The notes: generated from the letters alone by a model not told the origin. A DNA stretch of 64,000 nucleotides from an uncultured Collinsella sp. (GCA_902497025.1 CABVDJ010000001.1:62001-126000), one strand, 5' to 3'. Shown: positions 16,895 through 26,046, counted from the first letter of the stretch. Made by a program: numbers and translations.

Positions 16895-18060
16895 AAGACT
16901 GTTCCGTTCAATTTGACCATATTGGGCGTTGCATAGTTAATCGCTCGGGGATAAGTGTTCCATCCGTCGAATACTTCGAGCCACTGCAGTTCGATGCCAG
17001 AGCTTCCATTATGCCCAGTAAAATAGCCAGTTACCGTGACTGTATGACCTGATAGCTCGACGGATCCTTCACTGTTTCGGCTGTTGATCCACATATGATA
17101 CAAGCCGATATTCCCTTGATTGATAGTTGCTCTGTACTGAGCGAATTGAGGCTGATAACCGAAAAATTGAGTATTAAGTGCTCTACCCTTTTGAGCGGCA
17201 AGACTTTTAAACGGAACAATTCCATCTGGGATGATCGTGCTTCCGTACTCGACGCCCTGATCATTGGTCTTATACGTTGTTGTGCCAGTGACGTTCCATA
17301 TTTCTTTATAATAATCGGGATTAAATTGATTAGCGTTTGAACTGGTGAGACCGTAATGCATTGATACAGCGTACAAGGCAGAAACGACGCATGCATACTT
17401 ATTAGTGCGGGCTTCAACTAATGATTCCGAGACTCCTCGGAACGGTATTCCGTTTAAATCGTCTATTTGGAAATGCAACATCAAGTCATCTTCATTGATA
17501 ATGACTGCATCCCATGAAGTTGGGTTATTGCTTTGAGGTGCTATACCCTTTTCGGTGACAATTGGGACAGACCGTATATTGTTATAGTTGGTTACACAGT
17601 CTCTAGTTCCTGGCACCAAAGTTCCATATTCAATATCGTTGTACGAAATTAGTACGGTTGGGTTTGTGGCCTGTTGGCCGGAATAAGTTGAAATGGCGTT
17701 TGATAGAGAAGCTGAAATCGGAAGAATGGTATCGCCGAGGGTTATCTCCTTCAGAAGCCCAGGATATGATGCGTCAAGTATTAAATAACCGTAAGGGCTT
17801 CCTTCCCTTGTGACACTGATTTCATAGCCACAGATAAGGCCGATTTGTTGGCATACGGGAACGATTTGCTCGATCTCTAAGTTCGCGGATCCGTCGACGA
17901 TGGGCAACAGGGAAAGCGCGTAGTCTTGTGCTAGGTCTGATGTAAAAGCGACGGATGAGTTTGAGTCGGCAGCGAATACTCTTGTTGGGCGTGACGCGGA
18001 TAAGCCGATGATCGAGGCTAGGCCGAGAAGAAACGAGCGACGTGATTGAACTCTGGGCAT
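16888..18060 (-). CDS. Secreted papain-like cysteine protease
   Basis: A 390-residue exported protein. The N-terminus has RRSFLLGLASIIGLSA, a twin-arginine-like signal peptide, with processing likely near residue 30. A pro-region of about 180 residues precedes a catalytic domain with probable nucleophile C224 (KYACVVSALYAVSMHYG), general base H339 (SGHTVTVTGYF) and a downstream Asp/Asn (D364 or N367 in FDGWN), the arrangement of C10/C39-like papain-fold peptidases. It overlaps the following lipoprotein gene, which might be an inhibitor or partner. Base composition is clearly more AT-rich than ligA and the MerR gene beside it. Confidence 0.65.
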   Translation of the reverse strand: MPRVQSRRSFLLGLASIIGLSASRPTRVFAADSNSSVAFTSDLAQDYALSLLPIVDGSANLEIEQIVPVCQQIGLICGYEISVTREGSPYGYLILDASYPGLLKEITLGDTILPISASLSNAISTYSGQQATNPTVLISYNDIEYGTLVPGTRDCVTNYNNIRSVPIVTEKGIAPQSNNPTSWDAVIINEDDLMLHFQIDDLNGIPFRGVSESLVEARTNKYACVVSALYAVSMHYGLTSSNANQFNPDYYKEIWNVTGTTTYKTNDQGVEYGSTIIPDGIVPFKSLAAQKGRALNTQFFGYQPQFAQYRATINQGNIGLYHMWINSRNSEGSVELSGHTVTVTGYFTGHNGSSGIELQWLEVFDGWNTYPRAINYATPNMVKLNGTVFW

Positions 18061-18168
18061 AATGTCTCCTGCCTATGGGGGGCAATATGCTGTCATTTTA
18101 TTTGCTACATAATACAATCTAATTCGGATTAAGGTAAATGGATGGAATTGCTCGATAAATGGTAGTGA

Positions 18169-19008
18169 TTAGCGGACCGGTATCGCGATCCTCGTCACAT
18201 ACGCCCCCGGGTCGTCGCTGATGATGTCGTCGATCAGGGCGATCTCGCGCGAGGGACCGGCGGGTGTCAGGTTGCGCTCGCGCATATAGCTGAGCAGCTG
18301 CTCATAGCGTGGGGTTGCTTGCCCGTGCGTGCCGCGAAAGCTAATGGTCAGGCAGCGCGCGGCGGGTCGCGTCTCGAGGTCGCCCACGTAATCATCGGTG
18401 TCATCGAGCAGCAAAAAGACCTCGTCGTAGCCATCAAAGTCGCCGGCGGCGAGGCGCTCGGCGCTAATCCCAACGCCCAAGTTGCCCAGAAAGACAAAGG
18501 TCTCGTGCTGGCCCTTCTGCAGCTGACGAATCTGCCACTCCAGCGCATAGGCGTCGGTAGGCTTGACGCGTTCGCGCAACACGGCGCAGCGAAGCTCGGG
18601 CGCATCGATTATGCAAATGGTATCGAGCTCGGTGTTCAAGGCGTCATGCAGCAGGGCAAGCCGGTTATCGATCTTGCGCGAAACACGTTCGAGCTCGTGG
18701 CGCTTGTGCTCGATGAGCTCCTGCTGCTGAGCCAGCTGTCGCTGCATGAGGTCCACATCGCGCGTGGTCACAAACTCGCGGATTTGTGCGAGCGGCAAGT
18801 CGAGAACACGCAGGTGGCTGATGGTGTTGAGGGTGGAGAGCTGCCGAGATCCGTAGTAGCGGTATCCACTCGCCGAATCGATGTGCGCCGGGTCCAGCAA
18901 GCCCATCTGCTCGTAATGGCGCAACGTGCCCACACTCAGGTTGAACAAGCGCGCCACCTCGCCAATGCGGAGCAGGCCCTCGGTATGTTCAGTTGGCGAG
19001 TCGGTCAT
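18169..19008 (-). CDS. MerR-family regulator with GyrI-like ligand domain
   Basis: A 279-residue regulator of the BmrR/BltR type. The N-terminal winged helix (residues 12-80) reads LRIGEVARLFNLSVGTLRHY and GYRYYGSRQL, followed by a long coiled-coil dimer helix (about 85-125). The C-terminal half resembles the GyrI-like small-molecule domain that senses drugs. It lies 56 bases downstream of a MATE efflux gene on the same strand, so the pair is probably one operon. The promoter of that operon carries a MerR-like dyad at 20462-20476. ATG 19008 follows AAAGGAG. Confidence 0.88.
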   Translation of the reverse strand: MTDSPTEHTEGLLRIGEVARLFNLSVGTLRHYEQMGLLDPAHIDSASGYRYYGSRQLSTLNTISHLRVLDLPLAQIREFVTTRDVDLMQRQLAQQQELIEHKRHELERVSRKIDNRLALLHDALNTELDTICIIDAPELRCAVLRERVKPTDAYALEWQIRQLQKGQHETFVFLGNLGVGISAERLAAGDFDGYDEVFLLLDDTDDYVGDLETRPAARCLTISFRGTHGQATPRYEQLLSYMRERNLTPAGPSREIALIDDIISDDPGAYVTRIAIPVR

Positions 19009-19064
19009 GGGACCGCTCCTTTCGGTAAAAAGCAGGGGAGAGGTGCCAGGCCTGCGTCGCCCCG

Positions 19065-20411
19065 CTACGCCATCAGCTTGTCAAAAGCTCCGCGGCGGTT
19101 GAGTACGGTGAATGCCATCACGCAAATGACTGCCGACAGAATTGATCCGCACGGCGAGGCGATACCCATGGGAAACAATGTATCGGAATAGGCGTTCGAC
19201 AGCAGCCACGCGCCCGGCACGCGAATGAGCGCCACGGCTAGTACGTTGTGCGCAAAGCCGATGTAGCTCTTGCCGTATGCAGCGAAAAAGCCACTAAAGC
19301 AAATGTGGATGCCGGCAAAGATCGCGTCGAAAATGTAGCTGCGCATGTAGCCAGTGCCGGCCGCGACCACTGCGGCGTCCTTGGCAAAAAAGCCGATAAA
19401 CGCCGGCGCTAGCAGCCACATCAGCACCGTGATCAGGCAGCCGTACACCACCGAGATGGTCATGGCGTCTTTGAGCACCTGACGAGCGCGATCGCCCTTG
19501 CCCGCGCCGGCATTTTGCGCCGTGAGTGCGCTGACGGTGGCGCCCATGGAACTCGGCACAATGAACAAAAAGCTGATCATCTTCTCGACCAGGCCCACGG
19601 CGGCGGCGTCGACGAGCCCTCGGTGGTTGGCGATGACGGTGATAAACATAAACGCCACCTGGATGCAGCCGTCCTGCACGGCCACAGGCACGCCGATTTT
19701 AAGGATGCTGCCGAGCACCTCGGGCTGGGGGCGCAGGTCGCTGCGCTTAACGTGGATGTTCGTGCGGCGGCTCTTGAGCCACACGAGTGCGAGGGCAACA
19801 CTTGCCGTCTGGGCGGTTACCGTGCCGAGCGCCGCACCCACGGGGCCGAGCCCCATGTGGCCGATAAACAGAAAATCGAGCGCGATGTTGATGATGCACG
19901 CCACGCCAATCACGTACATGGGCGAGCGCGAATCGCCCAGGCCGCGAAAAATGGCCGAGAGGATGTTGTATGCGGCGATAAACGGAATGCCGACAAAGCA
20001 GATGCGCAGGTAGGCGGCGGTGCCTTCGACCGCCTCGGCCGGCGTGCCAATGAGCGCCACGATCTGTGGGCACAGTGCGAGCAGGACAGCGGCCAGCACC
20101 ACCGAGACACCCATAAAGAGCGTGATGGTGTTGCCGATGGCGGTCTCGGCACGGTCGAAGCGGCGCGAGCCCACGGCGTGGCCGACGATGACCGTCGTTC
20201 CCATGGCCAGGCCCACGAGCGTCACGGTAATGATATAGAGCGTCTGCGCGCCATTGCCCACGGCGGTGATGCCGGCGGCGCCGCTAAACTGCCCCATCAT
20301 GTACAGGTCGGCCATGCCGTAGAGCATCTGCAAAAAGTACGAGAGCATATAGGGCAGGGCAAAGACCGCGATGGTCTTGAGGACATTGCCGCGTGTGAGG
20401 TCGTGTTCCAT
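19065..20411 (-). CDS. MATE-family multidrug efflux transporter
   Basis: A 448-residue membrane protein of the multidrug and toxic compound extrusion family (NorM/DinF type), expected to export cationic drugs using an ion gradient. It has 12 hydrophobic segments in two bundles, with the first helices reading VLKTIAVFALPYMLSYFLQ and ADLYMMGQFSGAAGITAVG, diagnostic of MATE proteins. Usual family length is 440-460. It is the first gene of the operon with the downstream MerR regulator. No strong ribosome-binding site is seen before ATG 20411. Confidence 0.9.
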   Translation of the reverse strand: MEHDLTRGNVLKTIAVFALPYMLSYFLQMLYGMADLYMMGQFSGAAGITAVGNGAQTLYIITVTLVGLAMGTTVIVGHAVGSRRFDRAETAIGNTITLFMGVSVVLAAVLLALCPQIVALIGTPAEAVEGTAAYLRICFVGIPFIAAYNILSAIFRGLGDSRSPMYVIGVACIINIALDFLFIGHMGLGPVGAALGTVTAQTASVALALVWLKSRRTNIHVKRSDLRPQPEVLGSILKIGVPVAVQDGCIQVAFMFITVIANHRGLVDAAAVGLVEKMISFLFIVPSSMGATVSALTAQNAGAGKGDRARQVLKDAMTISVVYGCLITVLMWLLAPAFIGFFAKDAAVVAAGTGYMRSYIFDAIFAGIHICFSGFFAAYGKSYIGFAHNVLAVALIRVPGAWLLSNAYSDTLFPMGIASPCGSILSAVICVMAFTVLNRRGAFDKLMA

Positions 20412-20451
20412 GGGCGGGGCTTTCTGGCTGGGTTCGTTTAGCTACCAGTGT

Positions 20452-20482
20452 AGTGAAAACCCTACAACGATTGTAGAGTCAA
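20452..20482 (-). promoter_or_regulatory. MerR-type promoter and operator for the MATE operon
   Basis: On the minus strand TTGACT (20482-20477) is followed directly by the dyad CTACAATCGTTGTAG (20476-20462). A weak -10, TTCACT, lies 19 bases after the -35. The long spacer holding a dyad is the hallmark of MerR-activated promoters. Confidence 0.6.
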
Positions 20483-20564
20483 GGTTTGTGTTGACGCCGG
20501 AGCGAAAAAAGTCACGCTCCGAGTACGATGCTTTGACCCCTCCGTGCCCCTCACCTCGCCTCAA

Positions 20565-20625
20565 ACCATCACAACATTCGACGTTTTTTGCCAAAATCGG
20601 GAAAAGCATCGAATGTTGTGATGGT
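20565..20625. repeat. 61-bp palindromic repeat, copy 1
   Basis: ACCATCACAACATTCGA (20565-20581) is inverted at 20609-20625, around a 27-base loop containing CCAAAATCGGGAAAA. TTTTT follows on the plus strand. Confidence 0.75.
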
Positions 20626-20728
20626 TTTTCTGCCACTCGACCGGGTGGAATCGCTTTCTTGCGCACGAAGGTGTGCGGACCCATGGGCAGGGGAATAAGG
20701 TTGGTTATCCGACTCCATTGGAGGGCTC

Positions 20729-21766
20729 ATGGACCTGCCGATCGTCCTGTCCCATAAGACTGCCTGGCTGTACCACAACGTGGCGCGCCCGTCCGAGCCG
20801 CCCTCGCGAGCAAGCAGCCTATACGATGAGGACTCGCTTGCTAACGATGCGGAGCCGACCGCGAGCCTGCCCAAATTGGGACTCGATGCCAAAGGGCTGA
20901 GGGCTTCAACGGCAGCTGGGATCGTTACCGACTATCTGGTTTCGCTTGGTATTCCGCGAGAAGAGCTCGATCATATCGACACGCTCGTCAACTTCGATTT
21001 TGAGCGCTCGACGCCGGCTGGATTTAGATGCCACGTGTTTGGGGCGCCGGTACCTTCAGACCATCTTATCGAGGTGGCAGAGGGCCTTCTGGTGGTTGAT
21101 GAGGCCATGTGCTTTGTCCAGGCGGGTTCGTGGATGAGCGAGCTCGAGCAGTTGGAATATGGCTACGAAATCTGCGCCCGATACCATTTGAATCATCTGT
21201 CGACAGGCGATTATATCGAGATGGGGCAGAGGTACACCGTTGCCGACTTGATTGCCTATTGCAATGAGAACCGATCTCGCCAGGGGGCTATACGCGCGGC
21301 CGCCGCGCTCAAGCGCGTGCACGATGGCGCGCGGTCGCCCATGGAGACGGCCACCGCAATCATGGTCGTAGCAAAACGTTCCCAGGGAGGGCTGGGATAC
21401 GCCAAGGTTGAGCTCAACCATCGGGTCGATGTTCCCAACGAGTTCAAATATCTCGCAAAGGCCGGGTATTTCGAAATCGACGTATATGCGCCTGCGAGCG
21501 GTACGGGGATTGAATACAACGGCTCGGACCATCTTGATAAACAGCGCAGCGCGTCGGATGCGGAGCGTATGACCGTGCTGAGCGCGCTGGGCTTTAGGAT
21601 GATCGTCCTCACCGGGACTCAGTTTGCCCATCAGCTGCAATTGCATCGGGCGATGAACGCTATCGCGCTCGCTATGGGCCTTAAGTGCGACCGAAGCGAA
21701 GCGTTCCAGAAACGTCAAAACGACCTGCGAGAATTCGTGATTCGGCACTGGGACGGCGGCCTTTAG
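20729..21766 (+). CDS. Uncharacterised protein with a nuclease-like C-terminal region
   Basis: A 345-residue protein I do not recognise by name. The N-terminal two thirds has no obvious catalytic motif and may be a DNA- or ligand-binding region. The C-terminal part (about residues 230-300) reads EIDVYAPASGTGIEYNG followed by an RMIVLT strand, which resembles the DUF559/very-short-patch-repair type restriction-endonuclease fold. It is bounded by two same-orientation copies of the 61-bp palindrome (20565-20625 and 21807-21867), so the gene may travel or duplicate with them. ATG 20729 follows TTGGAGGGC. Confidence 0.5.
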   Translation: MDLPIVLSHKTAWLYHNVARPSEPPSRASSLYDEDSLANDAEPTASLPKLGLDAKGLRASTAAGIVTDYLVSLGIPREELDHIDTLVNFDFERSTPAGFRCHVFGAPVPSDHLIEVAEGLLVVDEAMCFVQAGSWMSELEQLEYGYEICARYHLNHLSTGDYIEMGQRYTVADLIAYCNENRSRQGAIRAAAALKRVHDGARSPMETATAIMVVAKRSQGGLGYAKVELNHRVDVPNEFKYLAKAGYFEIDVYAPASGTGIEYNGSDHLDKQRSASDAERMTVLSALGFRMIVLTGTQFAHQLQLHRAMNAIALAMGLKCDRSEAFQKRQNDLREFVIRHWDGGL

Positions 21767-21806
21767 GGGCGCTTTGGTCCTTCTACAGGGTGCCGTGGGC
21801 AGGCAG

Positions 21807-21867
21807 ATCATCACAACATTCGACGTTTTTCGCCAAAATCGGGAAAAGCATCGAATGTTGTGATGGT
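21807..21867. repeat. 61-bp palindromic repeat, copy 2
   Basis: Same orientation as copy 1 and nearly identical through the loop. The outermost bases differ (AT at the left end, so ATCATCACAAC pairs with GTTGTGATGGT with a mismatch). Confidence 0.75.
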
Positions 21868-21999
21868 CTGTGCTGAGGATGGGCTTGGGAAGCCGGTCTT
21901 GCTCGAAGCGACCTGTCCTGTCGTACGGGTGTCGGCGTGATTCTCTCGTGGGGTATTATGTTTTCCGAAGAATAAAACGCCGCGCGAGGGGAGGGCTGC

Positions 22000-23055
22000 G
22001 TGGACGGACGCGTGCAACATGACGGTTTTGGCCGCGATATCAACTACCTGCGCATTGCCGTTACCGACAAGTGCAATTTCCGCTGTATCTATTGCATGCC
22101 GGCCGATGGCGTGGCGCCCCGTGCGCACGACGAGCTGCTCAGCGCCGAGGAAATCGCCCGCTTTGTGCGCTTGGTGGCGGGGGAGGGCATTCGCCGCGTG
22201 CGCCTGACGGGTGGCGAGCCGCTGGTCAGCCGCCGTATCATTCCGCTTATTCGCGACATCCGTGCGATTCCGCAGATCGAGGACATCTCGCTCACCACCA
22301 ACGGCGCCCTGCTGCCCAGGCTGGCGCCGCAGCTCAAAGACGCGGGGCTTAACCGAGTCAACATCTCGCTCGACACGCTCGACCCTACGCTGTTTGGAAA
22401 GATCACGCGCCTGGGCCGGCTCGAGCAGACCATGGCCGGCATCGATGCGGCGCTGGCTTGGGGCTTTGAGCCCGTTAAGGTCAACTGCGTTGTGGTGCGC
22501 CGGCTCAACCAGGATGTGGCGGCCCTCGCGCGACTGACCGTCGACCGCCCCATCCACCTGCGATTTATCGAATACATGCCCATTGGCGACGAGCACACAA
22601 GCTCGCATTGCGCTGTGGACCCGCATGCGCCCGCGCTCAACCCCGAGCTGTGGGACGCGAGCGATACCGTGCCGAGCGACGAGCTGCGGGCACGCATCAA
22701 TGTCGGGGCCACCGCGGCGGGACTGGGCGAGCTCGAGCCGCTCGACATCAACGACGCTCCTGCCGGCGCGGGCCCTGCGCGCTATTGGCACTTTCCGGGC
22801 GCGGCGGGAACGGTTGGCTTTATTAGCGCCATGTCCAACCATTTTTGTGCGAATTGCAACCGCCTGCGCCTGACGGCCGATGGCAACGTGCGTCCGTGCC
22901 TGTTCAGCGATGCCGAGTATTCGGTGCGTGAGGCGCTGCGCCGTGGTGATGATATGCAGGTACTTTCGATTTGGCGCGATGCCGTGGCCCACAAACCGCA
23001 GGAACACGCGATAATTGAGGGCACGCAACGATTTATGTCCCAAATCGGAGGATGA
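22000..23055 (+). CDS. moaA: GTP 3',8-cyclase MoaA (molybdenum cofactor)
   Basis: A 351-residue radical SAM enzyme that starts molybdenum cofactor synthesis by converting GTP to 3',8-cyclo-GTP. The N-terminal cluster motif CNFRCIYC supplies C25, C29 and C32. The second cluster is in the C-terminal part (FCANCNRLRL, then a third Cys about 14 residues on). The protein ends in GG, the conserved C-terminal tail needed by MoaA. The start is GTG 22000 behind GAGGGGAGGG. The moaC-mobB fusion starts four bases after its stop, so they form an operon. Confidence 0.95.
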   Translation: MDGRVQHDGFGRDINYLRIAVTDKCNFRCIYCMPADGVAPRAHDELLSAEEIARFVRLVAGEGIRRVRLTGGEPLVSRRIIPLIRDIRAIPQIEDISLTTNGALLPRLAPQLKDAGLNRVNISLDTLDPTLFGKITRLGRLEQTMAGIDAALAWGFEPVKVNCVVVRRLNQDVAALARLTVDRPIHLRFIEYMPIGDEHTSSHCAVDPHAPALNPELWDASDTVPSDELRARINVGATAAGLGELEPLDINDAPAGAGPARYWHFPGAAGTVGFISAMSNHFCANCNRLRLTADGNVRPCLFSDAEYSVREALRRGDDMQVLSIWRDAVAHKPQEHAIIEGTQRFMSQIGG

Positions 23056-23059
23056 TCAT

Positions 23060-24364
23060 ATGGCCAAGAGCAGGTACGCCGACGCCACCAAGGCCGCTCG
23101 CAGGGCCGCGATGTCTGCCCACAAAGTCACGGCTGCGGCGAATGCTGGCAACGCCGACGCGTCCGCGCAGCCGACTGCCAGCGCTGCTACCGAGCCCGCC
23201 CGCGACGCCCGTCGCGACGAGCTGACACACGTGGACGCCAAGGGCGAGGTACGCATGGTCGACGTGTCCGACAAGGCCGAGACTCATCGCATCGCCATCG
23301 CCGAGGGCACCATCCTCATGCACCCCGAGACACAGGCCATGGTGCTGCAAGACCGCGCCAAAAAGGGCGACGTGCTTGCCTGCGCGCGCGTGGCAGGCAT
23401 CATGGCCATCAAACGCACGAGCGACATCATTCCCATGTGCCATCCGCTGCTCATTACCAAGAGCAAGTGCGATATCGAGCCCATCGCTCCGGCGGGGACG
23501 CCGGCCGAGGACGTGCCCGAGGGCTGGGCGCCGGCGCGCGTTGACGGGCAGGTTGGCTTTCATGTATTGGTTACGGCCGGCGTGACGGGTAAGACGGGTA
23601 TCGAGATGGAGGCCCTGACTGGAGCGAGTGCTGCGTGCTTAACAATCTATGACATGTGCAAGGCGGTCGATCGCGGCATGGAGATCGTCGACGTGCGCCT
23701 GCTGCACAAGGAGGGCGGCCGCTCGGGCGTGTGGGATCGTGCCGAGCGTCAGGTCGCTGCTGTTGAGTCCGTGGCCGCTGACGGTGCCGCGCCCGCGAGC
23801 GCACCCGTCGCCGTCGCGCCCGCAGCTCCGACACCGGCCGTCCCCGCGATCGCGTTTATCGGCTACCAGAACTCGGGCAAGACAACGCTCGTCGAGAAGG
23901 TTATCGCCGAGCTCACCCGCCGCGGTCTGCGCGTGGGTTCGCTCAAGCATCATGGGCATCACGGCTTCGATATCGATGTGCCCGCCAAGGATACCTGGCG
24001 CCATCACCAGGCCGGCTCCAAACACGTGGGCCTCATCTGCGCCACGCGTTGGGCGGAGTACGCCGACACGCGCGAGGAGGACGAGATGCCCGCGCGCGAG
24101 CTGCTGTCGCGCTACAACGATGTCGACGTGGTGATCATCGAGGGCTACAAGACCGAGGGCTTCGACAACATCGTGGTCGCGCGCTCCGGTGTCGACCGTC
24201 TGCGCGGCAAGAGCTCGCTCGACCTGGTCGACGGTCGCACGCTGGCCCTTGCCTGCAACGAAGCCCTGGCGCGTCAGGCATTCGATGCCGGCTTTGCGAC
24301 CCGAGCCATCAACATCAACGACGCCCGAGCCATCTGCGACCTGATTCAAGATCATCTGGCCTAA
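23060..24364 (+). CDS. MoaC-MobB fusion protein
   Basis: A 434-residue protein joining two molybdenum cofactor steps. After a low-complexity Ala-rich leader (about 1-50), residues about 55-215 are MoaC, cyclic pyranopterin monophosphate synthase, with MCHPLLITK and KTGIEMEALTGAS. After an Ala/Pro linker (about 235-262), the C-terminal part is MobB, a GTP-binding adapter for guanine-dinucleotide cofactor formation, with the P-loop GYQNSGKTT (about 268-276) and a VVIIEGYK strand. ATG 23060 follows CGGAGGA. The fusion is supported by one uninterrupted frame; both domains look intact. Confidence 0.9.
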   Translation: MAKSRYADATKAARRAAMSAHKVTAAANAGNADASAQPTASAATEPARDARRDELTHVDAKGEVRMVDVSDKAETHRIAIAEGTILMHPETQAMVLQDRAKKGDVLACARVAGIMAIKRTSDIIPMCHPLLITKSKCDIEPIAPAGTPAEDVPEGWAPARVDGQVGFHVLVTAGVTGKTGIEMEALTGASAACLTIYDMCKAVDRGMEIVDVRLLHKEGGRSGVWDRAERQVAAVESVAADGAAPASAPVAVAPAAPTPAVPAIAFIGYQNSGKTTLVEKVIAELTRRGLRVGSLKHHGHHGFDIDVPAKDTWRHHQAGSKHVGLICATRWAEYADTREEDEMPARELLSRYNDVDVVIIEGYKTEGFDNIVVARSGVDRLRGKSSLDLVDGRTLALACNEALARQAFDAGFATRAININDARAICDLIQDHLA

Positions 24365-24403
24365 AACCTGCCAAAAAGGGACAGGTTTATTTTGGCAGGT
24401 TTT
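24363..24403 (+). repeat. GGGACAG-core hairpin repeat after moaC-mobB
   Basis: AAAACCTGCCAAAA pairs perfectly with TTTTGGCAGGTTTT around AGGGACAGGTTTA. The T-run makes it a likely terminator as well as a repeat copy. Confidence 0.65.
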
Positions 24404-24421
24404 ATCAGGGAAAACGTCATT

Positions 24422-24461
24422 ACCACCACAAAGGGGCCAGGCACCTTTGTGGTGGTTTTTG
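24422..24461 (+). repeat. GGGACAG-family hairpin repeat (GGGGCCAG variant)
   Basis: ACCACCACAAAGG pairs with CCTTTGTGGTGGT around GGCCAGGCA, and TTTTT follows. It is a second hairpin directly after the previous one, with an unrelated stem. Confidence 0.65.
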
Positions 24462-24629
24462 CTTTGGTAGATGTGTGGGACATGCCTTACAATCTGACAA
24501 GGAGTTCATGACGGGCGAAAAACGGAGAGAAGGGGCTTGATGCGTCCTTAGTGTTTCTTGCGAATAGATTGATTTGACAGACGGTGGTGAATGCCCACCG
24601 CCCGTATTCGTATGAAACAAGGAGTCTCC

Positions 24630-25916
24630 ATGCTCGCCTCTCTTTTCTCAAAGCCTCAACCATCGCTGTCCGTGCAGGCCAAGCGCCTGGTGGCGATGCG
24701 CTTTCTCATCTACACCGGTTTTCAGACCAGCTACTTCATCGGCGTCATCGGAACGCTCACCTATGCAGACGATGCCTCGGTCGTGGCGACATCGCTGGCC
24801 GTCCTTTTTATGAACGTATTCGTGATCTTGGGATCCTTCGCGGGTGGCGCGGCGCTCGACGCTTGGGGCCCGCGCCGTCATTTCTTGCTGAGTATCGTCG
24901 GCACGCTGGCAACCGGCGTGGCGATAATCGCCTTTGGCAGCGCGACCGGCATCGTCCTGCTCGGCGCGGTGCTCCTGGGCTTCGTGATGGGGTTCGCCCA
25001 GCCCATCGCCACATCCTATCCAGCCTACCTCACCAACGATCCTGTCGAGCTCAAAGACATCAACTCCGCCATCGCCATGTTTTCAAACGTGAGTATCATC
25101 GTTGGCCCCACACTGGGCGGCTTTGTCGCGGCGGCTGCGTCGTCGCGCGCGGTGTTCGTGCTTATGATGCTCTTTACAGTGCTGGCACTCGTTGCCGGTT
25201 GGGGCTTTAGGCCGCAAGCAGGTCGCGTCGCCGCGCGCGAAAGTACTCCCGCGGATAGCAGCACAACGGCAAGTACCGCCAGTCAAAGCTCCGACTCCAG
25301 TAAATCCACCCGTGCAACCTTCGCGACCAGCATCAAGACGGTCTTTACCAATAGCGTTCTCGCCCTGCTGTTCTGCATTATTTTCCTTTCGAACTTTGGC
25401 TACGGTGCCTTCGACCCGCTGGAGTCGTTCTTCTACCGCGATGTCCTGCACGTCGGTGTCGAATGGATGGGCTGGCTCTCGTCGGCCAGCGGTGTGGGCG
25501 CGGTGCTGGGCGCCGTGGTCGCGCTCCGCTTGCCGCCGCACCTGGTCAACCTTAAAACGCTGCTCGTGGCGCTTATGTCCGTGGGTCTGGGAAGCCTGCT
25601 CTACGTGGGAACGCCGCACGTGGGCGTGGCTCTCATCGGCCAGATCGCCCTGGGCGTTGCCTGGGGTGTCGTCAATCCGCTCCACAACACCATCGTGCAA
25701 ACGACGGCTCCGCTCGAGCAGCTCGGCCGCGTCAACTCGGTCATGGGCTTTGGCAACATGTTCGCCGGCGTGGCCCCGCTGGCGATTGCCCCCTGGCTGG
25801 CGGCGACATTTGGCGTGCAGCAGACGCTCGTAGGGGCGGGCACGGTCGTGACGGCGGTTCCCGCGGCGCTGCTGCTGTTTGGACGCCGGCATTTGGATCG
25901 TGCCGCAAAGCAGTAA
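24630..25916 (+). CDS. MFS transporter
   Basis: A 428-residue major facilitator superfamily protein with about 12 transmembrane segments split by a cytoplasmic Ser/Thr-rich loop (residues about 205-245). The loop between helices 2 and 3 reads GGAALDAWGPRRH, matching the MFS G-x-x-x-D-R-x-G-R-R signature in weak form. It looks like an efflux-type MFS protein, but the substrate is unknown. ATG 24630 is chosen for the AAGGAG upstream, 39 bases into a longer frame. It stands alone and is followed immediately by a 61-bp palindrome. Confidence 0.85.
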   Translation: MLASLFSKPQPSLSVQAKRLVAMRFLIYTGFQTSYFIGVIGTLTYADDASVVATSLAVLFMNVFVILGSFAGGAALDAWGPRRHFLLSIVGTLATGVAIIAFGSATGIVLLGAVLLGFVMGFAQPIATSYPAYLTNDPVELKDINSAIAMFSNVSIIVGPTLGGFVAAAASSRAVFVLMMLFTVLALVAGWGFRPQAGRVAARESTPADSSTTASTASQSSDSSKSTRATFATSIKTVFTNSVLALLFCIIFLSNFGYGAFDPLESFFYRDVLHVGVEWMGWLSSASGVGAVLGAVVALRLPPHLVNLKTLLVALMSVGLGSLLYVGTPHVGVALIGQIALGVAWGVVNPLHNTIVQTTAPLEQLGRVNSVMGFGNMFAGVAPLAIAPWLAATFGVQQTLVGAGTVVTAVPAALLLFGRRHLDRAAKQ

Positions 25917-25918
25917 AA

Positions 25919-25977
25919 ACCATCACAACATTCGATGAAAATCGCGATTTTGCCGAAAAACGTCGAATGTTGTGATG
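25919..25977. repeat. 61-bp palindromic repeat, copy 3 (opposite orientation)
   Basis: CATCACAACATTCGA (25921-25935) is inverted at 25963-25977. The loop (ATGAAAATCGCGATTTTGCC) is the reverse-orientation form and is itself partly palindromic. It starts three bases after the MFS stop. Confidence 0.75.
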
Positions 25978-26010
25978 CTTTGCACCCCGGGCCAGGCCAC
26001 CCTTCGGGTC

Positions 26011-26046
26011 CGGCCACCACAAGGGGGCCAGACGCCTTTGTGGCGA
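26011..26046. repeat. Degenerate GGGACAG-family hairpin
   Basis: CCACCACAAGG and CCTTTGTGG face each other around a GGGCCAGACG core, with several mismatches. It appears to be a decayed copy. Confidence 0.4.

Noticed and set aside
21868..21999. Molybdenum cofactor riboswitch upstream of moaA
   Set aside because: The interval is short and I could not recognise the conserved core; only a possible -10 box is seen.
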